Below, piece after piece: positions 1 to 12,304 of a stretch of DNA of 64,000 nucleotides. The notes beneath the pieces were generated by a model, which searched no databases, had not been told where the DNA came from, and saw only the letters and a program-made list of their open reading frames with translations. Each line of letters starts with the position of its first letter. Position 1 is the stretch's first letter. The translations under genes and the position numbers were made by a program. The DNA comes from Oscillospiraceae bacterium (lineage in GTDB: Bacteria > Bacillota_A > Clostridia > Oscillospirales > Ruminococcaceae), in the NCBI GenBank assembly GCA_004558145.1, contig SFDQ01000003.1, positions 186,001 to 250,000 of the forward strand, read 5' to 3'.

Positions 1-5
1 GCAGG

Positions 6-785
6 ATGCCGCAGGAGAAGAGCCTTCACACGAACCACCGCCAGCGGATGCGCAAGCGGTTCGCTCAGCAAGGCGGCTTTTCCGGCTTTGCCGAGCACGA
101 AGTGCTGGAGTACATCCTGTATCTGGCCATTCCCCGCAAGGACACAAATCCTCTGGCCCACCGCCTCATCGACCGCTTCGGCAGCTTGTGCCAGGTGCTG
201 GAGGCCAGCGAGGCCGACATCCTCACCGTGGAAGGTGCGGGGCCGGCGGTGGCCCGGCTGCTCACCACCATGCACGCCGCCAACCGCTACTACAGCCAGA
301 ACCGCGCCCGCGCACCCCGGGCGTTTCAGGACCTGGAAGAGGTGGCAGCCTACCTCATCCCGCAGTTTTACGGCGCGGTGACCGAGCAGGTGTATGTTCT
401 GTTTCTGGACGACCGCAACTGCCCCATCAAGCTGCAAAAGGTCACCGAGGGCACCGTGAACGAGGCGGCCATGGCTCGCACCCAAATCGCCCGGCTGGCG
501 GTGCAGTGCCACGCCACCCAGGCCGTGCTGGCTCACAACCACCCGGCAGGGGCGGCGCTGCCCAGCCCGTCCGACATCCAGTTCACCCGGGAGCTGGCCA
601 ATGCCCTGGCCAGCCTGGGCATCCGTTTTCTGGACCACATTATTGTGGACAAGGAAGGGGACTACATCTCTTTGCAGCAATCGGGCAGAATGCCCGCCGT
701 GGAGCCGACGCTGATGCAGGGTGTGGCGGGCAGCAAGGAAAAAGCCCTCGAGCAAGGCAAAAAGGAGAACCATGGATCAGTTTAA
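6..785 (+). CDS. radC: RadC-family (JAB/UPF0758) protein
   Basis: 259-aa protein of the RadC/UPF0758 family. The N-terminal part (about residues 10-95) resembles the helix-hairpin-helix region of RadC. The C-terminal part carries a JAB metalloprotease-like domain with the motif AHNHPAGAALPSPSD near residues 176-190, which supplies the H-x-H and distal Asp metal ligands. Despite the name, the family has no proven repair role; a function in DNA metabolism is inferred from the family and from the uvrBA neighbours. The stop overlaps the uvrB start by 14 nt, so the genes are translationally coupled. The start lies 6 bases into the window, so the upstream promoter and SD cannot be judged. Confidence 0.9.
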   Translation: MPQEKSLHTNHRQRMRKRFAQQGGFSGFAEHEVLEYILYLAIPRKDTNPLAHRLIDRFGSLCQVLEASEADILTVEGAGPAVARLLTTMHAANRYYSQNRARAPRAFQDLEEVAAYLIPQFYGAVTEQVYVLFLDDRNCPIKLQKVTEGTVNEAAMARTQIARLAVQCHATQAVLAHNHPAGAALPSPSDIQFTRELANALASLGIRFLDHIIVDKEGDYISLQQSGRMPAVEPTLMQGVAGSKEKALEQGKKENHGSV

Positions 786-2781
786 ACTTGTTTCCAGCTA
801 TCAGCCCACCGGCGACCAGCCCCAGGCCATCGACAAACTGGCCGAGGGCATCCTGCGGGGGGATAAGGCTCAGACCCTGTTGGGTGTGACCGGCAGCGGC
901 AAGACCTTCACCATGGCCAACGTCATTGCCAAGGTGAACCGGCCCACGCTGGTGCTGGCCCACAACAAGACGCTGGCCGCCCAGCTGTGCACCGAGTTCC
1001 GGGAGTTTTTCCCCGAGAACGCGGTGGAATATTTCGTCTCCTACTACGACTACTATCAGCCGGAGGCCTACATCCCTTCCACTGACACCTACATCGAGAA
1101 GGACAGCGCCATCAATGACGAGATCGACCGCCTGCGCCACTCGGCCACCGCGGCCCTCTCCGAGCGACGGGACGTCATCATCGTGGCCAGTGTCTCCTGT
1201 ATCTACAGCCTGGGCGACCCCATCGACTACCGCAGCATGGTCATCAGCCTGCGGCCCGGCATGCAGATGGACCGGGACGAGCTGTGCCGCCGGCTGGTGA
1301 AGCTGCAGTATGAGCGCAACGACATCAATTTTGTGCGCAACAAGTTCCGCGTCCGGGGCGACACGGTGGAGATAAACCTTGCCTACGCCAGCGACACCGC
1401 CATCCGGGTGGAGTTCTTCGGCGACGAGGTGGACCGCATCAGCGAGATGAACCCCCTCACCGGCGAGCGCAAGAACGTCATCAAGCACGTGGCCATCTTC
1501 CCGGCCAGCCACTACATCGTTTCGCCGGAGAAGATGCGCGCCGGCCTTGCCCGCATCCAGGAAGAGATGGACGTTCAGGTGCGCAAGTTCACCGAGGAGG
1601 GCAAGCTGCTGGAGGCCCAGCGCATCGCCCAGCGCACCCGCTACGACATGGAGATGCTCCAGGAAGTGGGCATGTGCAAGGGCATCGAGAACTATTCCGC
1701 CGTGCTCAGCGGCCGCACCCCTGGTTCCACCCCCACCACCTTGCTGGACTATTTCCCCAAGGATTTTCTGCTCTTTGTGGACGAGAGCCACGTCATGCTG
1801 CCCCAGCTGCGGGCGATGTACGGCGGCGACTACGCCCGCAAGCGCACCCTGGTGGACTACGGTTTCCGCCTGCCCTCCGCCTTTGACAACCGTCCCCTCA
1901 AATTCGAGGAGGTGGAAGAAAAGCTGAACCAGATCGTGTTCGTCAGCGCCACCCCCGGCGAATACGAGAGGGAACACAGCACCCAAATTGCCGAACAGGT
2001 CATCCGCCCCACCGGCCTTCTGGACCCGCAGATCATCGTGAAACCCGTGGAGGGCCAGATCGAGGACCTGCTGGGCGAGATCAACCTGCGCACCGCCAAA
2101 AACGAACGTGTGCTGGTGACCACCCTCACCAAGAAGATGGCCGAGGATCTGACCGACTTCCTCTCCGAGCACGGTGTAAAGGTGAAATACATGCACCACG
2201 AGGTGGACACCTTCGAGCGCATGGAACTCATCAAGGACCTGCGCACCGGCTCCATCGACGTGATCGTGGGCATCAACCTGCTGCGCGAGGGCCTGGACCT
2301 GCCGGAAGTGTCGCTGGTGGCGATTCTGGACGCGGACAAGGAGGGCTTTCTGCGCAGTGAGACCAGCCTTGTGCAGACCATCGGCCGTGCGGCCCGCAAC
2401 GCCGACGGCGTGGTCATCATGTATGCCGATGAGGTCACCCCCAGCATGGAGCGGGCCATCACCGAGACCGAGCGCCGCCGCGCCATCCAGATGGCCTACA
2501 ACGAGGCCCACGGCATCGTGCCCAAGACCATCGTCAAGAGCATCCGCGAGGGCATCGAGATCAGCGACCACAAGGAGAACGAAAAACTTTCCGGCCACCG
2601 CATGAGCAAGGCCGAGAGGGAACAGCTCATCACCCGGCTGACCCGGGAGATGAAGGAGGCGGCACGGCTGTTGGAGTTCGAGCACGCCGCTTTCCTGCGG
2701 GACCGCATCGACCGGCTGCGCCGGGGCGAGAACCCCACCGAGGAGCCGGAAGCGCCCAAGAAGCGCCGGGGCCGCCGCTGA
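772..2781 (+). CDS. uvrB: Excinuclease ABC subunit B
   Basis: 669-aa UvrB, the damage-verifying helicase of nucleotide excision repair that is loaded by UvrA and recruits UvrC. Walker A is GVTGSGKT near residues 38-45. The beta-hairpin region follows (YYDYYQPEAYIP, about 92-103), then helicase motifs including DESH and the QTIGRAARN motif VI. A C-terminal UVR motif near residues 630-660 contacts UvrC. Length is normal for the family. I start at the ATG at 772 (MDQFKLVSSYQPTGDQPQAI), 4-5 nt after an AAAGGAG box; a longer reading frame from 721 lacks an SD and overlaps radC far more. It is followed at 28 nt by uvrA. Confidence 0.97.
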   Translation: MDQFKLVSSYQPTGDQPQAIDKLAEGILRGDKAQTLLGVTGSGKTFTMANVIAKVNRPTLVLAHNKTLAAQLCTEFREFFPENAVEYFVSYYDYYQPEAYIPSTDTYIEKDSAINDEIDRLRHSATAALSERRDVIIVASVSCIYSLGDPIDYRSMVISLRPGMQMDRDELCRRLVKLQYERNDINFVRNKFRVRGDTVEINLAYASDTAIRVEFFGDEVDRISEMNPLTGERKNVIKHVAIFPASHYIVSPEKMRAGLARIQEEMDVQVRKFTEEGKLLEAQRIAQRTRYDMEMLQEVGMCKGIENYSAVLSGRTPGSTPTTLLDYFPKDFLLFVDESHVMLPQLRAMYGGDYARKRTLVDYGFRLPSAFDNRPLKFEEVEEKLNQIVFVSATPGEYEREHSTQIAEQVIRPTGLLDPQIIVKPVEGQIEDLLGEINLRTAKNERVLVTTLTKKMAEDLTDFLSEHGVKVKYMHHEVDTFERMELIKDLRTGSIDVIVGINLLREGLDLPEVSLVAILDADKEGFLRSETSLVQTIGRAARNADGVVIMYADEVTPSMERAITETERRRAIQMAYNEAHGIVPKTIVKSIREGIEISDHKENEKLSGHRMSKAEREQLITRLTREMKEAARLLEFEHAAFLRDRIDRLRRGENPTEEPEAPKKRRGRR

Positions 2782-2808
2782 GCAAACTGACCAAGGGAGA
2801 GTATATCT

Positions 2809-5643
<2,835 letters not shown>

Positions 5644-5659
5644 GCGGCACACTTCGCTC

Positions 5660-5699
5660 TTGTGCGAAACCGCAAAATATAGTATACTGAATCAGTATA
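5660..5699 (+). promoter_or_regulatory. Sigma-A promoter of miaB with overlapping palindrome
   Basis: TTGTGC (5660-5665), a 17-bp spacer, then TATACT (5683-5688). The -10 box is part of a perfect palindrome TATACTGA-A-TCAGTATA (5683-5699) that would cover the transcription start, so it is a possible operator. Seen directly; repressor unknown. Confidence 0.7.
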
Positions 5700-5768
5700 T
5701 CGGCGCGTTTGCCACAAGCAGGGGTGCCGGTCCGTAAAAACAACATCCAAGCGGAGGGAAACGACCCA

Positions 5769-7151
5769 TTGGAGATCCTTCATTTTGAACACAACGAACA
5801 GGCGGCACAGCTCATCGCCTCGTTCTACGATACCCCGCCTCTGGCTTATATCCACTCCTTCGGCTGCCAGCAGAACGTCAACGACGGCGAGAAAATCAAG
5901 GGCGTGCTGGCGGATGTGGGCTTCGGCCTGTGCGACGCGCCGGAACAGGCGGACCTCATCCTCTTCAACACCTGCGCCGTGCGTGAGCACGCCGAGCAGC
6001 GGGTGTTCGGCAATGTGGGCGCGCTGAAGAGCCTCAAGGAGAAAAAGCCCCGGCTCATCATCGGCCTGTGCGGCTGCATGGCCCAGCAGCCCACGGTGGT
6101 GGACAAGCTGCGCCAGAGCTACCCCTTTGTGGACCTGGTGTTCGGCGTGAACGCCATCGACACCCTGCCCCAGCTGCTGGTGCAAAAGCTCACCGGCGGC
6201 AAAAAGCGCCTTTTGCAGACCCCGGTGGAGCGGGCGGACATCGTGGAAGAGGTGCCCATCCGCCGCGATTCTGACTTCCGGGCCTGGCTGCCCATCATGT
6301 ACGGCTGCGACAACTTCTGCACCTATTGCATCGTGCCCTATGTGCGCGGCAGAGAGCGCAGCCGCCGCCCCGAGGACATTCTGGCGGAGTTCCGACAGCT
6401 GGTGGAGGCGGGTTACAAAGAGATCACCCTGCTGGGCCAGAACGTGAACAGCTACGGCAAGGGCCTGGAACCCCGGGTGGACTTCGCCGACCTGCTGACC
6501 ATGCTCTGCCAGGTGCCGGGAGACTATCACCTGCGCTTCATGACCAGCCACCCCAAGGACGCCAGCCGCAAACTCATCGACGTTATCGCCGCCGAAGAGC
6601 GCATCTGCAACCACCTGCACCTACCGGTGCAGAGCGGCAGCGACCGCATCCTGAAAGAGATGAACCGGCACTACACGGTGCAGCAGTATCTGGAGCTCAT
6701 CGACTACGCCAAAGCAAAAATCCCCGACGTGACCTTCTCCAGCGACATCATCGTGGGCTTCCCCGGCGAGACCGAGGAGGACTTTGAAGCCACGCTGGAA
6801 CTCATTCAGAAGGTGCAGTACATGCAGCTGTTCACCTTCATCTACTCCAAGCGCACCGGCACCAAAGCCGCTTCCATGCCCGACCCGGTGACCCACAAGG
6901 AAAAGACCGAACGCATGGCCCGCCTTCTAGCGGTGCAGGAGAAAATTGCCCACGCCGAGACTGCGGCGCTGGTGGGCGGCACCCAGCGGGTGCTGGTGGA
7001 AGGCCACAGCCGCACCCCCGGCACCCTGGCCGGGCGGCTGACCAACAACCTTGTGGTGGAATTTGCGGGCGATGAAGCCCTCATCGGGCAGTATGCCCGG
7101 GTGCATTTCACCGACAGCAAAGGCACCATTCTCAAAGGCGAACTTGTGTAA
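5769..7151 (+). CDS. miaB: tRNA-2-methylthio-N6-dimethylallyladenosine synthase MiaB
   Basis: About 460-aa radical-SAM methylthiotransferase that adds ms2 to i6A37 of tRNAs; its substrate is made by MiaA, encoded further along the same run. The N-terminal MTTase domain has the three cluster cysteines (FGCQQN, NTCAVRE, GCMAQQ). The radical SAM motif is CDNFCTYC, and a TRAM domain ends the protein. I prefer the TTG at 5769, which lies 9 nt after GCGGAGGG; an in-frame TTG at 5709 adds 20 residues without an SD. The gene has its own promoter upstream. Confidence 0.93.
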   Translation: MEILHFEHNEQAAQLIASFYDTPPLAYIHSFGCQQNVNDGEKIKGVLADVGFGLCDAPEQADLILFNTCAVREHAEQRVFGNVGALKSLKEKKPRLIIGLCGCMAQQPTVVDKLRQSYPFVDLVFGVNAIDTLPQLLVQKLTGGKKRLLQTPVERADIVEEVPIRRDSDFRAWLPIMYGCDNFCTYCIVPYVRGRERSRRPEDILAEFRQLVEAGYKEITLLGQNVNSYGKGLEPRVDFADLLTMLCQVPGDYHLRFMTSHPKDASRKLIDVIAAEERICNHLHLPVQSGSDRILKEMNRHYTVQQYLELIDYAKAKIPDVTFSSDIIVGFPGETEEDFEATLELIQKVQYMQLFTFIYSKRTGTKAASMPDPVTHKEKTERMARLLAVQEKIAHAETAALVGGTQRVLVEGHSRTPGTLAGRLTNNLVVEFAGDEALIGQYARVHFTDSKGTILKGELV

Positions 7152-7186
7152 AACAAAAATACTTTACAGCTAAAAGGAGAACTACC

Positions 7187-7594
7187 ATGGACGTGATCGA
7201 CCTTTTCAAGAAAGCCGCCGCCGCTCTTCAGACCGACGAGCGTTATCTGGCTCTGGCCGCGGCCCGCAAGGCCAACGATGAAGACGAGGCCCTGCAGGAC
7301 ATGATCGGCGAGTTCAACCTGGCCCGGATGGACCTGAACAACGAAATTTCCAAGGACGAGCGGGACGACGCCCGCGTGGCCGCCCTGAACGCCAAGGTCA
7401 ACGACCTCTACGGCAAGATCATGGCCAGCGAGGGCATGGTGGCCTACAACGCCGCCAAGGCGGACGCCGAGGCCCTCATCAGCCACATCGATGCCATCAT
7501 CAACACCGCCATGAACGGCGGCGACCCGATGCTGGTGGAAGCGCCCTCCGCCGGCTGCAGCGGCAGCTGCGCCTCCTGCGGCGGCTGCGGCTGA
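7187..7594 (+). CDS. YlbF/YmcA-family protein with Cys-rich tail
   Basis: 135-aa all-alpha protein of the YlbF/YmcA (Com_YlbF) family. In Bacillus, such proteins act in RNase Y-dependent mRNA maturation and in competence and biofilm control. The body (1-115) is helical and charged. The tail CSGSCASCGGCG at the very C-terminus is an evident metal or Fe-S ligand cluster; the Bacillus proteins also bind Fe-S clusters through cysteines. The ATG at 7187 follows AAAGGAG. It lies between miaB and mutS, with a GC-rich hairpin behind it. The family is fairly sure; the role here is inferred. Confidence 0.8.
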   Translation: MDVIDLFKKAAAALQTDERYLALAAARKANDEDEALQDMIGEFNLARMDLNNEISKDERDDARVAALNAKVNDLYGKIMASEGMVAYNAAKADAEALISHIDAIINTAMNGGDPMLVEAPSAGCSGSCASCGGCG

Positions 7595-7614
7595 GCGAAA
7601 TAACCATTTCAAAC

Positions 7615-7648
7615 GGCGCGGCGGCTCCTGCCGCCGCGCCGCCCTTTC
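7615..7648 (+). terminator. Hairpin after ylbF, weak intrinsic terminator
   Basis: Perfect 10-bp stem GGCGCGGCGG (7615-7624) / CCGCCGCGCC (7631-7640), loop CTCCTG, followed by GCCCTTTC. The T-run is short, so termination is probably partial and mutS may be read through. Confidence 0.55.
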
Positions 7649-7692
7649 ATAGAAGGCCCCTTTCAAAGAAAACAGGCAGGTGAAGCGCAACA

Positions 7693-10284
7693 ATGGCGGA
7701 ACTTTCCCCCATGATGGCCCAGTATTTTGAGATCAAGCAGCAGCACAAGGACGAGATTCTGTTTTTCCGGCTGGGCGACTTTTACGAAATGTTCTACGAC
7801 GACGCGATCCTCGCGTCCAAAGAGCTGGAGCTCACCCTCACCGGGCGGGACTGCGGCCAGCCGGAGCGCGCGCCCATGTGCGGCGTGCCCTTCCACAGCT
7901 ATGAAAGCTATGTGGCCCGGCTCATCGCCAAGGGCTACAAGGTGGCCATCTGCGAGCAGATGGAGGACCCGGCTCTGGCCAAGGGGCTGGTGAAGCGGGA
8001 CGTCATCCGCGTCATCACTCCCGGCACCGTCATCGAGAGCAGCATGCTCCAGGACGACAAAAACAACTACATCTGCAGTATATACTTGGAAGGGGACAAG
8101 GCCGGCGTCTGCTTTGCCGACGTTTCCACCGGCCAGACCTACGCCACCCAGCTGGGCGGCGCGTCGGTGAGCGGCCAGATCATCACCGAACTCTGCCGCT
8201 ATACCCCCAGCGAGGTGCTCTTCAATGAGGCGACCCTCTCGCTGAAGGACGTCACCGCCTACATCAAGCAGCACATGGCCTGCGCAGTGGAACTGATGGA
8301 AAACGAGGCCTATGCCGACGCCCAGGACACGCTGCAGGCTCAGTTCGGCGATGAGGGCTGGCCTTCCGGCGGCCTTTCCCGGGACGGACTTGCCGGGCTT
8401 GCGGTGGCGGGCCTGCTGACCTATCTGGGCCGCACCCAGAAACACGGCGTGGAGCGGCTCAAGACCGTTGTCAGCTACGCCGAAGCCCAGTACATGCAGC
8501 TCTCGCCGGTGACCCGGGCCAACCTGGAACTGACCCAGACCATGCGCGGGCGGGAAAAGCGGGGCACCCTGCTCTGGGTGCTGGACAAGACCCAGACCGC
8601 CATGGGCAAGCGCCTGCTGCGCAGCTGGCTGGAGCAGCCGCTGGTCAGCGCGCCGGCCATCAACGACCGGCTGGACTGTGTGCAGGCCCTGTTCGGCGAC
8701 AGTGTGCAGCGGGCCGAGATCATCGAGACCCTGAGCCACATCTTTGACATGGAGCGCCTGATGACCCGCACGGTCTACGGCAGCGCCACCCCCAAGGAGG
8801 TCTATGCGCTGGCCGCTACCTGCGCCCAGCTGCCCCAGCTTCGTCAGCTGACCGAGGGATTTGACTGCCCGCAGCTCAAGGCGCTGGCGGTGCAGATCGA
8901 CCCCCTTACCGACATCCACGACCGCATTGTGGCGGCTATCAATGAAGAGGCTCCCTCCACATTGAAGGACGGCGGCGTCATCCGCGAGGGCTTTTCGCCG
9001 GAGGTGGATGAGCTGCGGGACATCGTTCACGGCGGCAAGGGCTTTTTGTCCCAGATGGAGGCAAAGCTCAAGGAAGAGACCGGCATCCGCACCCTGAAAG
9101 TGGGCTTCAACCGGGTGTTCGGCTACTACATCGAGGTCAGCAAGTCCTTCACCGACCAGGTGCCCGCGAACTTCGTGCGCAAGCAGACGCTGGCGAACGC
9201 CGAACGCTACATCACCGAGGACCTGAAAAACCTGGAAAACAAGATCCTGGGCGCCAGCGAGCGGCTGCTGGTGCTGGAGCGCAAGCTGTTCGAGGAACTG
9301 CTGTTCGACCTTTCGGCCCAGCTCAGCCGCATCCAGTCCACCGCGGCTGCGGTGGCAAAGCTGGATGTGCTCACCGCGCTGGCCCAGGTGGCGGCGGACA
9401 ACAACTACGTCCGCCCCACGGTGGACGAGGGCAGCGAACTGCTCATCCGGGAGGGCCGCCACCCGGTCATCGAGCGGATGCTCAAGGGCAACCTCTTTGT
9501 GCCCAACGACACCACGCTGGACTGCGGCGAAAACAACCTGCTCATCATCACCGGCCCCAACATGGCGGGCAAATCCACCTACATGCGCCAGAACGCGCTG
9601 ATCGCGCTGATGGCTCAAATTGGCAGCTTCGTGCCCGCGAAGGAGTGCCGCGTGGGCGTGGTGGACGCAATCTTCACCCGTGTGGGCGCCTCCGATGACC
9701 TGTCGGCGGGCCAGTCCACCTTCATGGTGGAGATGACCGAGGTGGCCCAGATCCTGGAGTACGCCACCCGCAAGAGCCTGGTCATTCTGGACGAGATCGG
9801 CCGGGGCACCTCCACCTTCGACGGCATGAGCATCGCACGGGCAGTGGTGGAGCACATCGCCGGCAAGATCGGCTGCAAGACCCTTTTCGCCACCCATTAC
9901 CATGAACTCACCGAGCTGGAAGAACAGCTGCCCGGCGTCAAGAACTACAACATCGCCGTGAAAAAGCGGGGCGACGACATCACCTTCCTGCGGCGCATCG
10001 TTCGCGGCCCCGCCGACGACAGCTACGGCATCCAAGTGGCAAAGCTGGCCGGTCTGCCGGACGAAGTCACCGAGCGTGCCAAGCAGGTGCTCAAGACGTT
10101 GGACGCCGCCAGCCAGAGCAATAAACGGGTCACCCAGCTGGACTTTGAGGCGCTGGAGGCGATGAACAGCCCCGCGGTGCCCAGCGAAATGATGGACAAA
10201 CTGAACGCGCTGGACGTGGAGACGCTGACCCCCATCGAGGCGCTGAATTTCCTCTATGAACTGAAAAAGACCCTCGGCAACTGA
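7693..10284 (+). CDS. mutS: DNA mismatch repair protein MutS
   Basis: 863-aa MutS1, which recognises mismatches. The N-terminal mismatch-binding motif reads FFRLGDFYEMF (about residues 23-33), the intercalating Phe-x-Glu being in GDFYEMF. The C-terminal ABC ATPase has Walker A GPNMAGKSTYMRQ (about 619), Walker B VILDEIGRGTSTFDG and the dimer His loop ATHYHEL. Full length. The ATG at 7693 follows a purine-rich SD (AGGCAGGTGAAG). It is immediately followed by mutL. Confidence 0.97.
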   Translation: MAELSPMMAQYFEIKQQHKDEILFFRLGDFYEMFYDDAILASKELELTLTGRDCGQPERAPMCGVPFHSYESYVARLIAKGYKVAICEQMEDPALAKGLVKRDVIRVITPGTVIESSMLQDDKNNYICSIYLEGDKAGVCFADVSTGQTYATQLGGASVSGQIITELCRYTPSEVLFNEATLSLKDVTAYIKQHMACAVELMENEAYADAQDTLQAQFGDEGWPSGGLSRDGLAGLAVAGLLTYLGRTQKHGVERLKTVVSYAEAQYMQLSPVTRANLELTQTMRGREKRGTLLWVLDKTQTAMGKRLLRSWLEQPLVSAPAINDRLDCVQALFGDSVQRAEIIETLSHIFDMERLMTRTVYGSATPKEVYALAATCAQLPQLRQLTEGFDCPQLKALAVQIDPLTDIHDRIVAAINEEAPSTLKDGGVIREGFSPEVDELRDIVHGGKGFLSQMEAKLKEETGIRTLKVGFNRVFGYYIEVSKSFTDQVPANFVRKQTLANAERYITEDLKNLENKILGASERLLVLERKLFEELLFDLSAQLSRIQSTAAAVAKLDVLTALAQVAADNNYVRPTVDEGSELLIREGRHPVIERMLKGNLFVPNDTTLDCGENNLLIITGPNMAGKSTYMRQNALIALMAQIGSFVPAKECRVGVVDAIFTRVGASDDLSAGQSTFMVEMTEVAQILEYATRKSLVILDEIGRGTSTFDGMSIARAVVEHIAGKIGCKTLFATHYHELTELEEQLPGVKNYNIAVKKRGDDITFLRRIVRGPADDSYGIQVAKLAGLPDEVTERAKQVLKTLDAASQSNKRVTQLDFEALEAMNSPAVPSEMMDKLNALDVETLTPIEALNFLYELKKTLGN

Positions 10285-10312
10285 TTTTACTTAGGAAAGG
10301 GGAGACGGACCC

Positions 10313-12304
10313 ATGGCCGTGATCCATGTGCTGGACAAGCACACCGCGGAGCTCATCGCCGCCGGTGAGGTGGTGGAGCGCCCCGCATCTGTGGTGAAGG
10401 AACTGCTGGAAAACGCCATCGACGCAGGCGCCACCCAGGTGAGCGTGGCCATTGAAAAGGGAGGCGTTTCCCTCATCCAGGTCACCGACAACGGCAGCGG
10501 CATCGAGGCGGAGTATATCTCCACCGCATTCATCCGCCACGCCACCAGCAAAATCTCCTGCGAGCAGGACCTGGAGAGCATCCACACGCTGGGCTTCCGG
10601 GGCGAGGCCCTGGCCTCCATCGCCAGCGTGGCAAGGGTGGAGGTGCTCACCCGCACTGAGCCGGACGAGTTCGCCTGTTGTTACCGCATCGAGGGCGGCG
10701 AGGAACTGGGCATGGAGCCGGGCGCGCGCCCTGTGGGTACCACCATCACCGTGCGGGACCTGTTCTACAACACCCCCGCCCGGATGAAGTTCCTGAAAAA
10801 GGACGCCAGCGAGGGGGCGTTCGTGGGCGAGACGGTCAGCCGCGTCGCCCTTTCCCACCCGGAAGTGTCCATTTCTTTCGTCCGTGAAGGAAAACAGCTT
10901 TACAAAACACCGGGAGACGGCAGCCTCAAAAGCGCGGTCTACGCCGTGCTCGGCCGGGACTTTGCAAAGGATCTTCTGCCGGTGCAGGACGAGAGCGGCG
11001 GCTACCGGGTGTCCGGCCTTGTCACACCGCCCCGGGCCTGCCGGGCCAGCCGCGGCATGCAGTTCTTCTTCATCAACGGGCGTTTCGTCAAGAACCGCAC
11101 CATGATGGCCGCGCTGGAAAACGCCTATCGGGGCACCCTGATGCAGGGCAAGTTCCCCGGCTGTGTGCTGGCGCTGGAAATGTCTGCCCAGCTGGTGGAT
11201 GTGAATGTACACCCCGCCAAAACCGAGGTGCGCTTCTCCCGCGAAAGCGACGTGTTCGACGCAGTCTACCGCGCGGTGAAGTCGGCGCTGGCCCAGCCGG
11301 GCAGCGGGGAACAGCACTTCACTTTTGCAAAACAGACGGAACTGGAAGAGCCGGCGCAGAAGGTGGAACAGCTGGACCTTTCCACGCCTGTAAAGCAGCC
11401 GACACTTACACGCATCACGCCGCCGGTCACCGCTGCCACAAGGCCGGCGGCCACAGTGTCCGGGCTGGGCAGATGGGACGGTGAACCCGCTGTGCAGCGT
11501 CCCGCTCCCGCCGCCCGCCCGGCGTTCGCCGCCGCCCCGGTGCAGCAGGATTCCCTGCGCTCGGAGCCTTTGCCTTTGAGCACCACGCCCTCTGTGCAGT
11601 CTGCGCCGCGGCCCGCGGAGCCCGCGCCGGTCCGCCCTGAACCTTCTCCTGCTCCCGAGCCTGTCCAAGAGCAGCTTCAGGCGGCGCCTGCCGAGCCGCA
11701 GGCTGTGCCCGCCCCGCAGGAGGAAACCAGGGAAGCACCGCTGGAATACGTCGGCGAGGTGTTCAGGACCTACATCATCACCCAGCGTGGGGATGAGCTT
11801 TGCCTCATCGACAAGCATGCCGCCCACGAGCGTATCCTGTACGAGCAGCTTGCCGCCGGCTACGGCGCGGCCAGCAGCCAGCTTCTGCTGGCCCCGGTCA
11901 CGGTGAACCTTTCCGCCCCGGAAAAGGCGGCGCTTTTGGAAAACGCCGACCTTTTGAACGACGCGGGCGTGCAGGTGGACGATTTCGGCGGCAATACCAT
12001 GCTGGTGCGTGCGGTTCCAGCGGATGTACCGGTCACCGACGTGGAGGGCCTCCTGTGCGAACTGGCGGACCGCCTTGCCCGGGGCAGCCGGGAGACGGTG
12101 AGTGAAAAGACCCAGTGGGTGATGCACTCCATCGCCTGCAAGGCCGCCATCAAGGCGGGGGACAAGTCCGACCGGCGAGAGCTGATGGCCCTGGCGCAGG
12201 ACATTCTGAACGGAAAGGTGCCGCCCTTCTGCCCCCACGGCAGGCCGGTGGTGCTGAAACTTACCAAAAAGGAGCTGGAAAAGCAGTTTGGCCGATTGGG
12301 ATAA
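10313..12304 (+). CDS. mutL: DNA mismatch repair protein MutL (endonuclease type)
   Basis: 663-aa MutL. The GHKL ATPase motifs are NAIDAGAT (about residues 35-42), DNGSGI and GFRGEAL. A Pro/Ala-rich linker of roughly 150 residues (about 350-480) joins it to the C-terminal domain. That domain keeps the nicking-endonuclease signature DKHAAHERILYE, a DxHAxxExxxxE form of the motif. It also has the CPHGRP and terminal FGR motifs, so it should be an active strand-discriminating nuclease, as expected in bacteria without MutH. The ATG at 10313 follows GGAAAGGGGAG; the stop overlaps miaA. Confidence 0.96.
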   Translation: MAVIHVLDKHTAELIAAGEVVERPASVVKELLENAIDAGATQVSVAIEKGGVSLIQVTDNGSGIEAEYISTAFIRHATSKISCEQDLESIHTLGFRGEALASIASVARVEVLTRTEPDEFACCYRIEGGEELGMEPGARPVGTTITVRDLFYNTPARMKFLKKDASEGAFVGETVSRVALSHPEVSISFVREGKQLYKTPGDGSLKSAVYAVLGRDFAKDLLPVQDESGGYRVSGLVTPPRACRASRGMQFFFINGRFVKNRTMMAALENAYRGTLMQGKFPGCVLALEMSAQLVDVNVHPAKTEVRFSRESDVFDAVYRAVKSALAQPGSGEQHFTFAKQTELEEPAQKVEQLDLSTPVKQPTLTRITPPVTAATRPAATVSGLGRWDGEPAVQRPAPAARPAFAAAPVQQDSLRSEPLPLSTTPSVQSAPRPAEPAPVRPEPSPAPEPVQEQLQAAPAEPQAVPAPQEETREAPLEYVGEVFRTYIITQRGDELCLIDKHAAHERILYEQLAAGYGAASSQLLLAPVTVNLSAPEKAALLENADLLNDAGVQVDDFGGNTMLVRAVPADVPVTDVEGLLCELADRLARGSRETVSEKTQWVMHSIACKAAIKAGDKSDRRELMALAQDILNGKVPPFCPHGRPVVLKLTKKELEKQFGRLG

